A stretch of DNA of 64,000 nucleotides from a bacterium (lineage in GTDB: Bacteria; Desulfobacterota; Binatia; Binatales; Binataceae). Numbering within the stretch: position 1 is the stretch's first letter; the number at the start of each line of letters is the position of its first letter. Positions 44,598 through 53,067 of this stretch are shown one piece after another. Made by a program: the position numbers and the translations under genes. The DNA is taken from assembly GCA_014896235.1 (NCBI GenBank), contig JADBKU010000003.1:1-64000 (forward strand), read 5' to 3'. A model generated the notes under the pieces. It saw only the letters and a program-made list of their open reading frames with translations, had not been told where the DNA came from and ran no database searches.

Positions 44598-46367
44598 ATG
44601 TATTTCCGTAAACGCGCACTGGAACGAATCGCCCGCGAAACCACGCTCTATGAGCGCGATCGCGGCGGCGATATCCGGGTCTGCGTCGTTTATCCGAACG
44701 TCTATCGACTCGCGATGGCGAATCTTGGATTCCAGTCGATTTTCCATATTTTCGAATCCGATCCGCGCGTCGCGGCGGACCGCGCATTTCTGCCCGATCC
44801 CGATGAACGCGCCGCGATCGACGCCGGGGCCGCGCCGATGCAATCTTTCGAGCGCGCCGATCCGTTGACCGATTTCGATATCCTGGCGTTCTCCGTCGCC
44901 TTCGAAACCGACTACCTTAATGTCATCTCGATCTTGCGGATGGCGGGAATTCCGCGCGGACGCGAAGCGCGCCGGAACCGCGGCTATCCGTTGATCGTCG
45001 CGGGCGGCTCCGCAATCTTCCTGAATCCCGAGCCGATTGCCGATTTTGTCGATCTTTTTCTCATCGGCGAGGGCGAAGAACTGGCGCCCGAATTTATTTC
45101 CGCCTTCGCCGAAGCGCGAGGCGCCGGACGGGCCATTCCGCCCGCGTCGGCGTTTGCCGGAATCGAGGGCGCGTATATCCCGGAGCGCTTCACGCCGGCC
45201 TACGACGAGTCCGGACGAATCGCGACGGTCAATTACAGCGGACCCGGCGCGCCGCGCGTCAAGCGCCGCCTGATTCGCGACCTGAATCGTTTCTCGACCG
45301 CTTCGCTGATTCTTACCGAAGAGTCCGTCTTCGGCGATATGTACCTGGTCGAAGCCAGCCGGGGATGCCAATGGGGATGCCGCTTCTGCGCCGCGGGTTT
45401 CATGTACCGGCCGATTCGCTATCGCAGCCCCGAGCGGATTCTCGAAGAGGCGGCGCGCGGCCTCCAAGAACGCAAGGTGATTGGCCTCGTCGGCGCCGAG
45501 ATGGCGAGCGTGCCCGGCGTCGCCGATGTCGCTACGGCGATCGCGGATCGCGGCGGCCGGCTTTCCCCATCGTCGCTCAAGGCCGATTGCATCACGCCCA
45601 AGCTCGCCGCAGCGTTGGCCCGCAACGGCAATCGCAGCGTCACGATCGCGCCCGAGGCCGGCAGCGAGCGGATGCGCAAGGTGATCAACAAGAACCTTTC
45701 CGAAGCGGAGATTTTGCAGGCGGCCGATATGCTCATCGGCGGCGGCGTCGAAAACCTAAAGTTTTACTTTATGTTAGCTTTGCCGGAAGAGCGTGATGAG
45801 GATGTGCTCGAAATCGCGCGGCTGACCGGAACGATCCTGGAACGGGCGCGCGCGACGAAACGCGCCGTCGGACGGGTCACCGTGTCGCTCAATCCGTTCG
45901 TGCCCAAGCCATGGACGCCGTTTCAATGGGACCCGATGGCGGATGCGGCGGCGATCAAGCGCAAAATCGCGCTGTTGCGCGGCGCGCTTGGAAAAATCGG
46001 CGGAGCGGCGATCACGCTCGACGCCGAATCGCCGCGCGAAGCCTATTTCCAGACCCTTGTATCGCGGGGCGACCGGCGGGTCGGCGCCATTTTGGAGCAT
46101 CTCGACGCCCGCCGCTGTACCGAACCGGGCGCCATCTGGCAGGAATTGCGCGCGATTCGGCGCGCGCGCGGCGCAGATGGCGCGGCGCTGCCCGATCCCG
46201 ACTTTTACGTCACGCGGCAATATGCCCATGACGAAGTTCTGCCGTGGGATTTTATCGACCATCATATTCACAAATGGTTTCTGCTCTCGGAACGAAAAAA
46301 AGCTCATTATGAGCATCAATCGAAACCTTGCGACGTCACCCGCTGTACAGTCTGCGGCGCGTGCTGA
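44598..46367 (+). CDS. TIGR03960-type B12/radical SAM protein
   Basis: A 589-residue enzyme with an N-terminal cobalamin-binding-like domain (about 20-210: RVCVVYPNVYRLAMANLGFQS, PLIVAGGSAIFLNPEPIADFVD) and a radical SAM core with the cluster motif VEASRGCQWGCRFCAAG (CX3CX2C). A cysteine-rich end, CDVTRCTVCGAC, follows. This matches the widespread TIGR03960 family. In many genomes the family carries or precedes a DUF2344 domain and RNase G; neither follows here. The reaction is unknown. The SH3-domain gene begins 13 bases downstream. Confidence 0.88.
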   Translation: MYFRKRALERIARETTLYERDRGGDIRVCVVYPNVYRLAMANLGFQSIFHIFESDPRVAADRAFLPDPDERAAIDAGAAPMQSFERADPLTDFDILAFSVAFETDYLNVISILRMAGIPRGREARRNRGYPLIVAGGSAIFLNPEPIADFVDLFLIGEGEELAPEFISAFAEARGAGRAIPPASAFAGIEGAYIPERFTPAYDESGRIATVNYSGPGAPRVKRRLIRDLNRFSTASLILTEESVFGDMYLVEASRGCQWGCRFCAAGFMYRPIRYRSPERILEEAARGLQERKVIGLVGAEMASVPGVADVATAIADRGGRLSPSSLKADCITPKLAAALARNGNRSVTIAPEAGSERMRKVINKNLSEAEILQAADMLIGGGVENLKFYFMLALPEERDEDVLEIARLTGTILERARATKRAVGRVTVSLNPFVPKPWTPFQWDPMADAAAIKRKIALLRGALGKIGGAAITLDAESPREAYFQTLVSRGDRRVGAILEHLDARRCTEPGAIWQELRAIRRARGADGAALPDPDFYVTRQYAHDEVLPWDFIDHHIHKWFLLSERKKAHYEHQSKPCDVTRCTVCGAC

Positions 46368-46380
46368 GCGGTGGGAAAGG

Positions 46381-47133
46381 ATGATTCCGGTGGCGGCGGT
46401 CGAAGAACCACGGCGGCGCGAAGCGAAGCTTGGCGGGACTATCCTGAACGGCCGGAGGGTGGGTACTGGCCTGGCCGTGTTGGCGATTTTATTTGGCTTC
46501 GCGCTCGCGTCATTTGCACAGACCGGTTCAGCCGTTCCCGACACTCTGCCCAATACGATGATCGCGCCGGCTGGGTCGAGCGTGTCAGAAACGCCGATCG
46601 CGCCGTCCAGTCCGGGCGAAAGCGCGGAAAAGCCGCGGCCGGTGCGGCGGCGCGCCACAAAGCCGCGACCGGTAATCGCGGGTAAGACCACTAATTCCGT
46701 AGCGGCCGACTTTGCCGCCGACAAACAGGCCCTGTCGACCGTGGTCGAGCCGGCCAAGGCCCATCTGCGCATTATCGCCGATTCATGGGCCTATTCGCTG
46801 CCTGACAAGCGCAGCACCCAGCTCGAAGCGATGCAGGCCGGCAAGTACGTGAACGTCACCGGAACCACGCGCTTTTTCCTTCAAGTTCGGCTCAAGAGCG
46901 GCAAAACCGGCTATGTACCGTATGACGCGGTCGACTACCTCACGCCGACCGACCGAATTTTTCATCTCACCGCGAACGCGTCCGTGCTGTCGGCGCCGAA
47001 TCATGCGGCGAAAAAACTCGCGGAAGTCCACGTTGGCCACGACGTTCACGTGATCGGCGTGGCGCTGAATTACATGAAAATCCGCATGCGCGACGGCCTC
47101 GAAGGTTTCATTCCCACGTCGGCTCTGGAATAG
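46381..47133 (+). CDS. Exported SH3-domain protein
   Basis: A 250-residue protein starting MIPVAAVEEPRRREAK. A hydrophobic segment, TGLAVLAILFGFALASFAQT (about 31-50), is a signal peptide or anchor, followed by a Pro/Ser-rich linker to about 115. Two bacterial SH3-like repeats follow: AHLRIIADSWAYSLPDKRSTQLEAMQAGKYVNV (about 125-157) with FLQVRLKSGKTGYVPYDAV, and FHLTANASVLSAPNHAAKKLAEVHVGHDVHVIG with YMKIRMRDGLEGFIPTSALE. Such domains usually bind peptidoglycan. The gene is 13 bases after the radical SAM gene. Confidence 0.75.
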   Translation: MIPVAAVEEPRRREAKLGGTILNGRRVGTGLAVLAILFGFALASFAQTGSAVPDTLPNTMIAPAGSSVSETPIAPSSPGESAEKPRPVRRRATKPRPVIAGKTTNSVAADFAADKQALSTVVEPAKAHLRIIADSWAYSLPDKRSTQLEAMQAGKYVNVTGTTRFFLQVRLKSGKTGYVPYDAVDYLTPTDRIFHLTANASVLSAPNHAAKKLAEVHVGHDVHVIGVALNYMKIRMRDGLEGFIPTSALE

Positions 47134-47228
47134 TCGCCTCGCGAGCGCCCGCGGTCTGCGAAGGGGACGGCGGCGGGCGCGCGAAAATTCCAGGGGCCGC
47201 ATTGGCGTTTTCGGCCGGGGGAGGCGTG

Positions 47229-48467
47229 ATGACGCCGCAGGAACGTCAGGGCTGGTTTATCGTCGGCTGCCTGTTTGTCGCGATGCTGCTGGTGTTCGGT
47301 TCGGGCTACGACACCACGCCAACTTTTCTGCCCGCGCTGCTCAAGACCTTCGGCTGGAGCCGCGCCAAGACCTCGTTTATTCCGAGCCTGCTCGCGCTAT
47401 CGCTCGGCATTTGCGTCATACCCGTCGGATGGTTGCTCGACCGCGTCGAGGCGAAATTCGTGATGCTGGCAGGGACGATCGCGGCCGGCGGCGCCTTTTT
47501 GCTCGCCAGCCACGCCCACTCCTTCGCCGAGATGGCGGCGGCGTATCTTCTGCTCGGAATTGGGATCGCGGCGGGGACGGTGATGCCGGCGGCGTTCGTC
47601 GTCGCCAATTGGTTCGGCGCCCGCCGGGGTTTGGCGATGGGAATCACCAGCGCCGGCACGACCACGGGCGGGATGCTGATGAATCCGGTCGCGGCGAAAG
47701 TGATCGGCGCGCACGGCTTGCGCGCGGCTTATTTTGTCCTGGCCGTGCCGATTTTCGCGATCGTCGTTCCGCTGGTGATGCTGACCGTGCGCAGCCGCCC
47801 GCCCGGCGCGCATCGGATGACGGTCGCGGAGGCGGGCGCGAGGCTCGAAGGATTCGAGACCGCGGCGGCGTTGCGCACGCGATCATTCTGGATGATCGTA
47901 ATCGCGCAGTTCTGCTTCGCGCTGGCCGCGACCGGCGTATTGATCCACTTCAATCAATATCTGATCGACCTGCATTACTCGGCAGCGCTCGCGGCCACGG
48001 CCGTCAGCGTGAGTTTCGGCATCACGACGGCCGGCAAAGTGCTGATGGGGCTGTTCGCCGACCGGATCACCGCGCGGATTGCGCTGGCGGTGAGCTTCGC
48101 GATTCAGGCAATCGCGTTGGTGCTGGCGCTCGGCGCGGCGCATCCGTGGCTGATGGCCATGTTCGTGCTGACTTTTGGCGCGACCTTCGCCGTGCCGCTG
48201 ATGCTGATACCGCTGCTGATCGCGGAATCGATGGGTCTCAGGCGCTTTGGTTCGATTTCAGGAATCACGGCGGTGGCGAATACGATCGGCGCGGCGTTGG
48301 GTCCGATCGTTTCGGGATGGATCTTCGATTTCGCGCACAGCTATACGCTGGCCTTCGAGGCTTACATCGCGATTTATATCCTCGGCGCGATCGCGGCGTG
48401 GGCCTGCCGCCCGTACTCGCTTGAGCGCGAGATTACGTTCGGCGCGCCTGCGGCGGCGGAAGCTTGA
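47229..48467 (+). CDS. Major facilitator superfamily transporter
   Basis: A 412-residue membrane protein with about twelve hydrophobic helices. The start MTPQERQGWFIVGCLFVAMLLVFGSGYDTTPTFLPALLKTFGWSR is typical of the oxalate/formate antiporter-like (OFA/MCT) branch. The loop motif GWLLDRVEAKFVMLAG after helix 2 corresponds to G-x-x-x-D-R. The second half repeats as GLFADRITARIALAV. The substrate is unknown; monocarboxylates are the usual guess for this branch. It precedes the cysteine-rich secreted protein gene convergently by about 70 bases. Confidence 0.85.
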   Translation: MTPQERQGWFIVGCLFVAMLLVFGSGYDTTPTFLPALLKTFGWSRAKTSFIPSLLALSLGICVIPVGWLLDRVEAKFVMLAGTIAAGGAFLLASHAHSFAEMAAAYLLLGIGIAAGTVMPAAFVVANWFGARRGLAMGITSAGTTTGGMLMNPVAAKVIGAHGLRAAYFVLAVPIFAIVVPLVMLTVRSRPPGAHRMTVAEAGARLEGFETAAALRTRSFWMIVIAQFCFALAATGVLIHFNQYLIDLHYSAALAATAVSVSFGITTAGKVLMGLFADRITARIALAVSFAIQAIALVLALGAAHPWLMAMFVLTFGATFAVPLMLIPLLIAESMGLRRFGSISGITAVANTIGAALGPIVSGWIFDFAHSYTLAFEAYIAIYILGAIAAWACRPYSLEREITFGAPAAAEA

Positions 48468-48535
48468 AGACGGATTGTGTGGCGCCGCGCGCGCCGTCCG
48501 CGTTGGCAGGAAGCCGTCCGATCATCGACCGATTG

Positions 48536-49000
48536 TTACCGATTATTACGGACCGTCGGGTGATAACCCGGAGGCGCGCCGCACTGCCCACCTCCGAACC
48601 GGTTAACGTAACAAACGCTTCCGTTCGGACAGTCCGCATCGGTATGGCAATCAATCCCCGGATGTCCGCCGGCGAATTCAGGAACGCGAAGGGGTACGTT
48701 GGGGATACACTGGGGCAGCCGCGTAAGTATCTTATAGGTCGTGCCTTTCGGGCAGTCGGCCGGGCTGCGCGGCGGAAATTGGCCGGGCGCCAGGCACGCA
48801 CTATGTCCGTCTGGATACACATAGAAGGCAAAAGGACCCGCTGGACAAATATGTTTGGTGTCCGGCGTCAGGACGCCGCCGCCGTAGACCGTCTTGGGAA
48901 TACTCTTCGGCGCACCCGCCCACGCCGCTCCGCTCGCGAATAATTCGGCGCACAAGATAATCGCCGCCGCCAGCATCAACCGTCGCATGAATGTCCGCAT
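48536..49000 (-). CDS. Secreted cysteine-rich protein, unknown function
   Basis: A 154-residue exported protein. The ATG at 49000 has AGAGG 7 bases upstream. The signal peptide MRTFMRRLMLAAAIILCAELFASGAAWA is clear, with cleavage near residue 28. The mature part has about eight cysteines in a spaced, EGF-like or bacterial-defence-like layout: HICPAGPFAFYVYPDGHSACLAPGQF, DCPKGTTYK and CHTDADCPNGSVCYVN. No family is recognised. It stands alone between the MFS gene (convergent) and an intergenic region. Confidence 0.6.
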   Translation of the reverse strand: MRTFMRRLMLAAAIILCAELFASGAAWAGAPKSIPKTVYGGGVLTPDTKHICPAGPFAFYVYPDGHSACLAPGQFPPRSPADCPKGTTYKILTRLPQCIPNVPLRVPEFAGGHPGIDCHTDADCPNGSVCYVNRFGGGQCGAPPGYHPTVRNNR

Positions 49001-49286
49001 GGTCAGCCTCTCGCTTGGCGCTCTTGTCGCATGGAAATTCCCCTCCGCTTTCGATCGTTCACCGGCGTTAGTCCATGCGCAACCCGCCGTCGGGCTGAGC
49101 CCGTTCGCTTTGATCTGCTGGGGTCTGCGCCTGCGCCGCCATCGATAGGGTTCCTTTCGCGCGGATGAAAATTCCCGGGCGAGGCGTTTATAGCACGGCC
49201 TTGTCCGGATCGTTCAGCGCGCGGCGCGTGCTGGACTATCGGGGAAGTTGCGGATAGCGTCTTGGGCGATTTTGGGAGCGACGCCG

Positions 49287-50468
49287 ATGATCGATTTTTC
49301 ACTGACTGACGAACAATCCGCACTGGTTAAAAAGGTCGAGGAATTCATCCGCGAGGAGATCGTTCCGCTCGAACGCGATCCGCGGCAAGGCCCGCACGGT
49401 CCCGAGGAAGCGCTGCGGCGCGAGATGGTCGAAAAGGCGCGCGCCGCGGGCCTGCTTTCTCCGCATGGCCCGAAGGAATATGGCGGTCTCGGACTGAATC
49501 TGCGCGGGATGGCCGTCGTGTTCGAGGCCGCGGGATGGTCGCCGCTCGGGCCGCTGGCCTTGAATATCCAGGCGCCGGACGAGGGCAACACCAATCTGCT
49601 CGAAAAGGTCGCGTCGCCGGCGCAAAAGGAAAAATGGCTCAAGCCGCTGGTGCGCGGCGAAATCCGCACGGTTTTTTCGATGACCGAACCGGACGGCGGC
49701 GCCGGTTCAGATCCCAGCCTGATGCGCACGACGGCGCGGCGCGTGGGCGACGACTATGTAATCAACGGGCGCAAATGGCTGATCACGGGCGCGCCTGGCG
49801 CGAGCATCAATATCGTGATGGCGCGCACGGAGGACGCTTCCGGCAAGGACCTGGGCGCGACGATGTTCCTGGTCGATATGGACGCGCCCGGCTTTTCGAT
49901 CAAGCGCATCCTGAACACGCTCGACAGCAATTCGCCCGGCGGCCACGCCGAAGTCGAATTTCACGACGTGCGGGTTGGTCCCGACCGGATTCTCGGCGAG
50001 GTCGGGAAGGGCTTTCGCTACGCGCAGGTGCGGCTCGCACCCGCGCGCTTGACGCATTGCATGCGCTGGCTGGGAGCGGCGCGGCGCGCCCACGCGATCG
50101 CGACCGATTACGCGCGCAAGCGGCAGGCGTTCGGCCGCGCGATCGGCGAGCATCAGGGCGTGGGTTTCATGCTTGCGGACAACGAGACCGATATCGGGCT
50201 GTGCCGGCTGGCGATTTGGCACGCGGCGTGGTTGCTCGATCAGGGCAGCCAGGCGCGGCTGGAAACCAGCATGTACAAAGTTTATTGCTCGGAGGCGCTG
50301 GGACGGGTGGTCGATCGGTCGCTGCAGATCCTGGGCGGGATGGGAATCACGGACGACACCGTGGTCGAGCGGATTTATCGCGATATCCGTCCGTTCCGGA
50401 TTTATGACGGCCCCTCGGAGGTGCATCGCTTCGCAATCGCGCGTACGATCCTCGGGAGGGCGAAGTAG
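49287..50468 (+). CDS. Acyl-CoA dehydrogenase
   Basis: A 393-residue FAD-dependent acyl-CoA dehydrogenase from MIDFSLTDEQSALVKKVEEFIREEIVPLE. Family marks are FSMTEPDGGAGSDPSLMRTTARR, YVINGRKWLITGA, LGATMFLVDMDAPGF, RQAFGRAIGEHQGVGFMLADNETD, and the end LGGMGITDDTVVERIYRDIRPFRIYDGPSEVHRFAIARTILGR. It belongs to a different branch from the protein at 16.1 kb. The chain length it acts on cannot be told. Two enoyl-CoA hydratases at 55.6-57.3 kb could supply the next step, but they are 5 kb away. Confidence 0.9.
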   Translation: MIDFSLTDEQSALVKKVEEFIREEIVPLERDPRQGPHGPEEALRREMVEKARAAGLLSPHGPKEYGGLGLNLRGMAVVFEAAGWSPLGPLALNIQAPDEGNTNLLEKVASPAQKEKWLKPLVRGEIRTVFSMTEPDGGAGSDPSLMRTTARRVGDDYVINGRKWLITGAPGASINIVMARTEDASGKDLGATMFLVDMDAPGFSIKRILNTLDSNSPGGHAEVEFHDVRVGPDRILGEVGKGFRYAQVRLAPARLTHCMRWLGAARRAHAIATDYARKRQAFGRAIGEHQGVGFMLADNETDIGLCRLAIWHAAWLLDQGSQARLETSMYKVYCSEALGRVVDRSLQILGGMGITDDTVVERIYRDIRPFRIYDGPSEVHRFAIARTILGRAK

Positions 50469-50511
50469 CGCCGGAGATTAAACCGCGCCGCTTAAGCGGA
50501 ACGCGAGAACC

Positions 50512-50703
50512 ATGATCATGGACGTCCTAACATTATCCGCGATTCGTTTGCGCAGCGCTCGCGGTCAGACGATGACCGAGTACGCGCTGTTGCTCGCGGC
50601 CGTGGCGCTCACCGGATACGGTCTCGCCGCGACGGTCGGATACAATTTCGTGGACGACGCTATCGACGCCTTGTTCGGCCGAGTTTTGGCATTATTTCAC
50701 TGA
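50512..50703 (+). CDS. Orphan Flp/type IVb pilin-like peptide
   Basis: A 63-residue peptide with a prepilin-like core: SARGQTMTEYALLLAAVALTGYGLAATVGY. The Gly-Gln followed by a glutamate at mature position +5 and a long hydrophobic helix fits Flp/Fap-type pilins, cleaved after the Gly by a prepilin peptidase. The leader (about 18 residues) includes two arginines. No tad assembly genes or peptidase are in the window, so it is an orphan here. It sits 43 bases after the acyl-CoA dehydrogenase and ahead of a strong terminator. Confidence 0.65.
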   Translation: MIMDVLTLSAIRLRSARGQTMTEYALLLAAVALTGYGLAATVGYNFVDDAIDALFGRVLALFH

Positions 50704-50742
50704 TCAAGCGAATTGCCAGTTCAGGGCGTCGCGAAAATCAAA

Positions 50743-50778
50743 GCGGGCCGGATGGAAACTCCATCCGGCCCGCGGTTT
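50743..50778. terminator. Strong bidirectional terminator
   Basis: A perfect 14-base inverted repeat (GCGGGCCGGATGGA at 50743-50756, complement at 50760-50773) around a 3-base loop AAC, with AAAATCAAA on the left and GGTTTT on the right. It separates the pilin gene from the convergent flavin oxidoreductase. Confidence 0.9.
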
Positions 50779-50816
50779 TCAGACGAAATCGATCGCTTTA
50801 ATCGCGGCCCGATCGC

Positions 50817-51920
50817 CTAGCGGCCGCCCGCCGCGGCGCTCTGCTGCGCCGGCGAGGTTCCGCTCTGGATATGCGGCAGCACTTCGCTCGCGAACAGCTT
50901 CATGTTGCGCTGCGCCAGCTCCAGCGGCATCCCGCCGTACTTGAAGACGCCGACGAACTCGGCCGCGTCCATCGTGGAGGCGATGGTGCGCAGGGTTTCG
51001 ACGCACTGCTCGGGCGTGCCGTAGCACTGCGTCTTGGTGAACATGTTGCGGAAATCCTGCGGCGCGTTTTTGCCCGCCTCGGCCATCTTGACGTGATACT
51101 CGTAGCCCTTGACCGCGCGGAAATGCTCAGGTTCGTCGTATTCGTAGTGATGGATGGCGGTATCGGCGTAATTGCCCATCCAGCGCTCGGCGCCCTGCGC
51201 GGCTTCCTTTTCGGTCTCCGCGCAATAGACGAAGCATACGACGATCGGCTTTTTGAAGGGCTGGCCGAACTTCGCGCACGATTCGCCGAAGTGGTCGTAG
51301 TCTTTGCGATGTTCCGCCCAGGGCTTCTGCGGAATCACCAGCATTCCCATTCCCTGCTTCGCCATGATGTCGCCGGTTTCGGGCGAGACGATCGCGCCGT
51401 AGAAACGATCGGTCAGGTTGCGATGCGGCTGCGGCCGGATGCTCATCTCGGGAATCTGGTTGAACTTGCCTTTGTAGGAGAAGCGCTTCTGGGTGAGCGC
51501 AAGGCGCACGATTTCGGCGGCCTCGGTGAAGCGTTCGCGCGATTCGCTCATCGAGACGCGGAAGCCGTCGTACTCGATCCGGCCGGAACCGCGGCCGAAG
51601 CCGAGCGTCAATTCGCGGTCGCCCATGTACAGATCGAGCATCGAGATCTGCTCGGCGACGCGGACCGGATCGTGCCACGGCAGCACCACGACCATCGAGC
51701 CCATCCCGATTTTCTTCGTGCGCCCCGCCATGTAGGTCAGGAACTGCAGGACGTCGGGGATCATCGTGTAAGGCGAGAAGTGATGCTCGACGCCCCAGAT
51801 CGAATCGAACCCAAGCGGCTCGACCATCTCGGCCAGCGCCAAATCCTCGCGATAGATTTCCCAATCGGGCTTTTCGTCGCGAAAAAAATTCTGGAAAAAG
51901 AACGTCGCTCCAACTTTCAT
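50817..51920 (-). CDS. LLM-class flavin-dependent oxidoreductase
   Basis: A 367-residue luciferase-like monooxygenase, starting MKVGATFFFQNFFRDEKPDWEIYREDLALAEMVEPLGFDSIWGVEHHF, with AAGGAG 8-13 bases upstream of the ATG. Marks are RTKKIGMGSMVVVLPWHDPVRVAEQISMLDLYMGDRELTLGFGRGSGRIEYDGF. The double His in GVEHHF and longer length separate it from the tandem copies at 34.5-37.2 kb. It is nearer the alkanal monooxygenase type of LLM enzyme. The last 15 residues are an Ala/Gln-rich tail. The terminator at 50.76 kb lies at its 3' end. Confidence 0.87.
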   Translation of the reverse strand: MKVGATFFFQNFFRDEKPDWEIYREDLALAEMVEPLGFDSIWGVEHHFSPYTMIPDVLQFLTYMAGRTKKIGMGSMVVVLPWHDPVRVAEQISMLDLYMGDRELTLGFGRGSGRIEYDGFRVSMSESRERFTEAAEIVRLALTQKRFSYKGKFNQIPEMSIRPQPHRNLTDRFYGAIVSPETGDIMAKQGMGMLVIPQKPWAEHRKDYDHFGESCAKFGQPFKKPIVVCFVYCAETEKEAAQGAERWMGNYADTAIHHYEYDEPEHFRAVKGYEYHVKMAEAGKNAPQDFRNMFTKTQCYGTPEQCVETLRTIASTMDAAEFVGVFKYGGMPLELAQRNMKLFASEVLPHIQSGTSPAQQSAAAGGR

Positions 51921-52124
51921 CGAACTGTCTCCTTCGGCGTGATAGCGCTGGCCGCGGGCGCGCGCCGTGCGCCTCCGCCGCAAGAGTAGCGGCGCCGAGC
52001 CTGCACTACTGCTAATACAAAGAATCAGTCTTTATTACAAGTTTACGCGATGCGGGCGCGTGATGCAGGACCGCGCCTTGACCGTCGCTGCAGGTATCTG
52101 CGAGCTTTCGTGCGCGGAAAACGG

Positions 52125-52988
52125 ATGAACGCCATCAAGATGCCGATACGACGCCTAATTTTCGCTTTGGCGATTTCGCTCGCCTGTGGCGCGGCGCCGG
52201 CGCGCGCCGAGTATCCGTGGATGCGACTGCCGCCGACGCCGACGTTACCCAAAGCGGAGCGCAGCGGCCTTGCGCCGATCAATGGAATTCGTATCTGGTA
52301 CGCGACTTTCGGCCATGGCGAGCCGGTGATTTTGCTGCACGGCGGTCTCGCCAATGCGAACTATTGGGGCTTGCAGGTGCGCGCGCTCGAGCCGCGGTAT
52401 GAAGTGATCGTGATGGACAGCCGCGGGCATGGTCGCAGCTCGCGCGATGCGGCGCCGTTCGGCTACGACCTGATGGCGTCGGACGTGATCGGGCTGATGG
52501 ATTACCTGCATCTCCGCAAAGCGGCGATCGTCGGGTGGAGCGACGGCGCGATCGTCGGCCTCGATCTCGCGATTCATCATCCCGAGCGCCTGACGCGGCT
52601 GTTCGCGTTCGCGGCGAATTCCGATCCATCGGGAGTGAAAGACGTTAATAAAAGTCCCGTATTTACCGCATTTATCGCGCGGGCTTCGCACGAATACGGC
52701 GAGCTGTCGCCCACGCCGACGCAATATCAGGCGTTCCTGGCGCAAATCGAAAAGATGTGGGCGAGCCAGCCTCATTTCAGTGCGGCGCAATTGCGCGGAA
52801 TAAAGACTCCGACCTGGATTGTCGATGCCGACCATGACGAGGCGATCAAACGCGAAAACACGGACTACATGGCGGCGACGATTCCGGGCGCCGGCGAGTT
52901 GATCCTGCCCGAGGTCAGTCATTTCGCGTTTATCCAGGACCCCGCGATGTTCAACGCCGCGCTGCTGCATTTTCTGGCGGGACGCTAG
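52125..52988 (+). CDS. Secreted alpha/beta hydrolase
   Basis: A 287-residue alpha/beta-hydrolase-fold protein. From MNAIKMPIRRLIFALAISLACGAAPARA it carries a clear signal peptide (cleavage near residue 28), so it acts outside the cytoplasm. The oxyanion segment is VILLHGGLANANYWG, the nucleophile elbow GWSDG (137-141, Ser139), the acid probably Asp in WIVDADHDEAIK, and the His in VSHFAFIQDP. A family of such exported esterase/lipase-like proteins exists; substrate unknown. No close neighbours on the same strand; leuS follows after 79 bases. Confidence 0.85.
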   Translation: MNAIKMPIRRLIFALAISLACGAAPARAEYPWMRLPPTPTLPKAERSGLAPINGIRIWYATFGHGEPVILLHGGLANANYWGLQVRALEPRYEVIVMDSRGHGRSSRDAAPFGYDLMASDVIGLMDYLHLRKAAIVGWSDGAIVGLDLAIHHPERLTRLFAFAANSDPSGVKDVNKSPVFTAFIARASHEYGELSPTPTQYQAFLAQIEKMWASQPHFSAAQLRGIKTPTWIVDADHDEAIKRENTDYMAATIPGAGELILPEVSHFAFIQDPAMFNAALLHFLAGR

Positions 52989-53067
52989 CCGTGCGCCGTC
53001 GCGGCGGGGTTGGAGCGGCGGCGCCGCGCGGGCTAAACTTGTCGCCTTGGAGCTTGCGATAAGCGCG

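Noticed and set aside
49001..49286. Minus-strand frame of 106 codons between the Cys-rich protein and the acyl-CoA dehydrogenase
   Set aside because: It overlaps the dehydrogenase start and has random composition without signal or motif.
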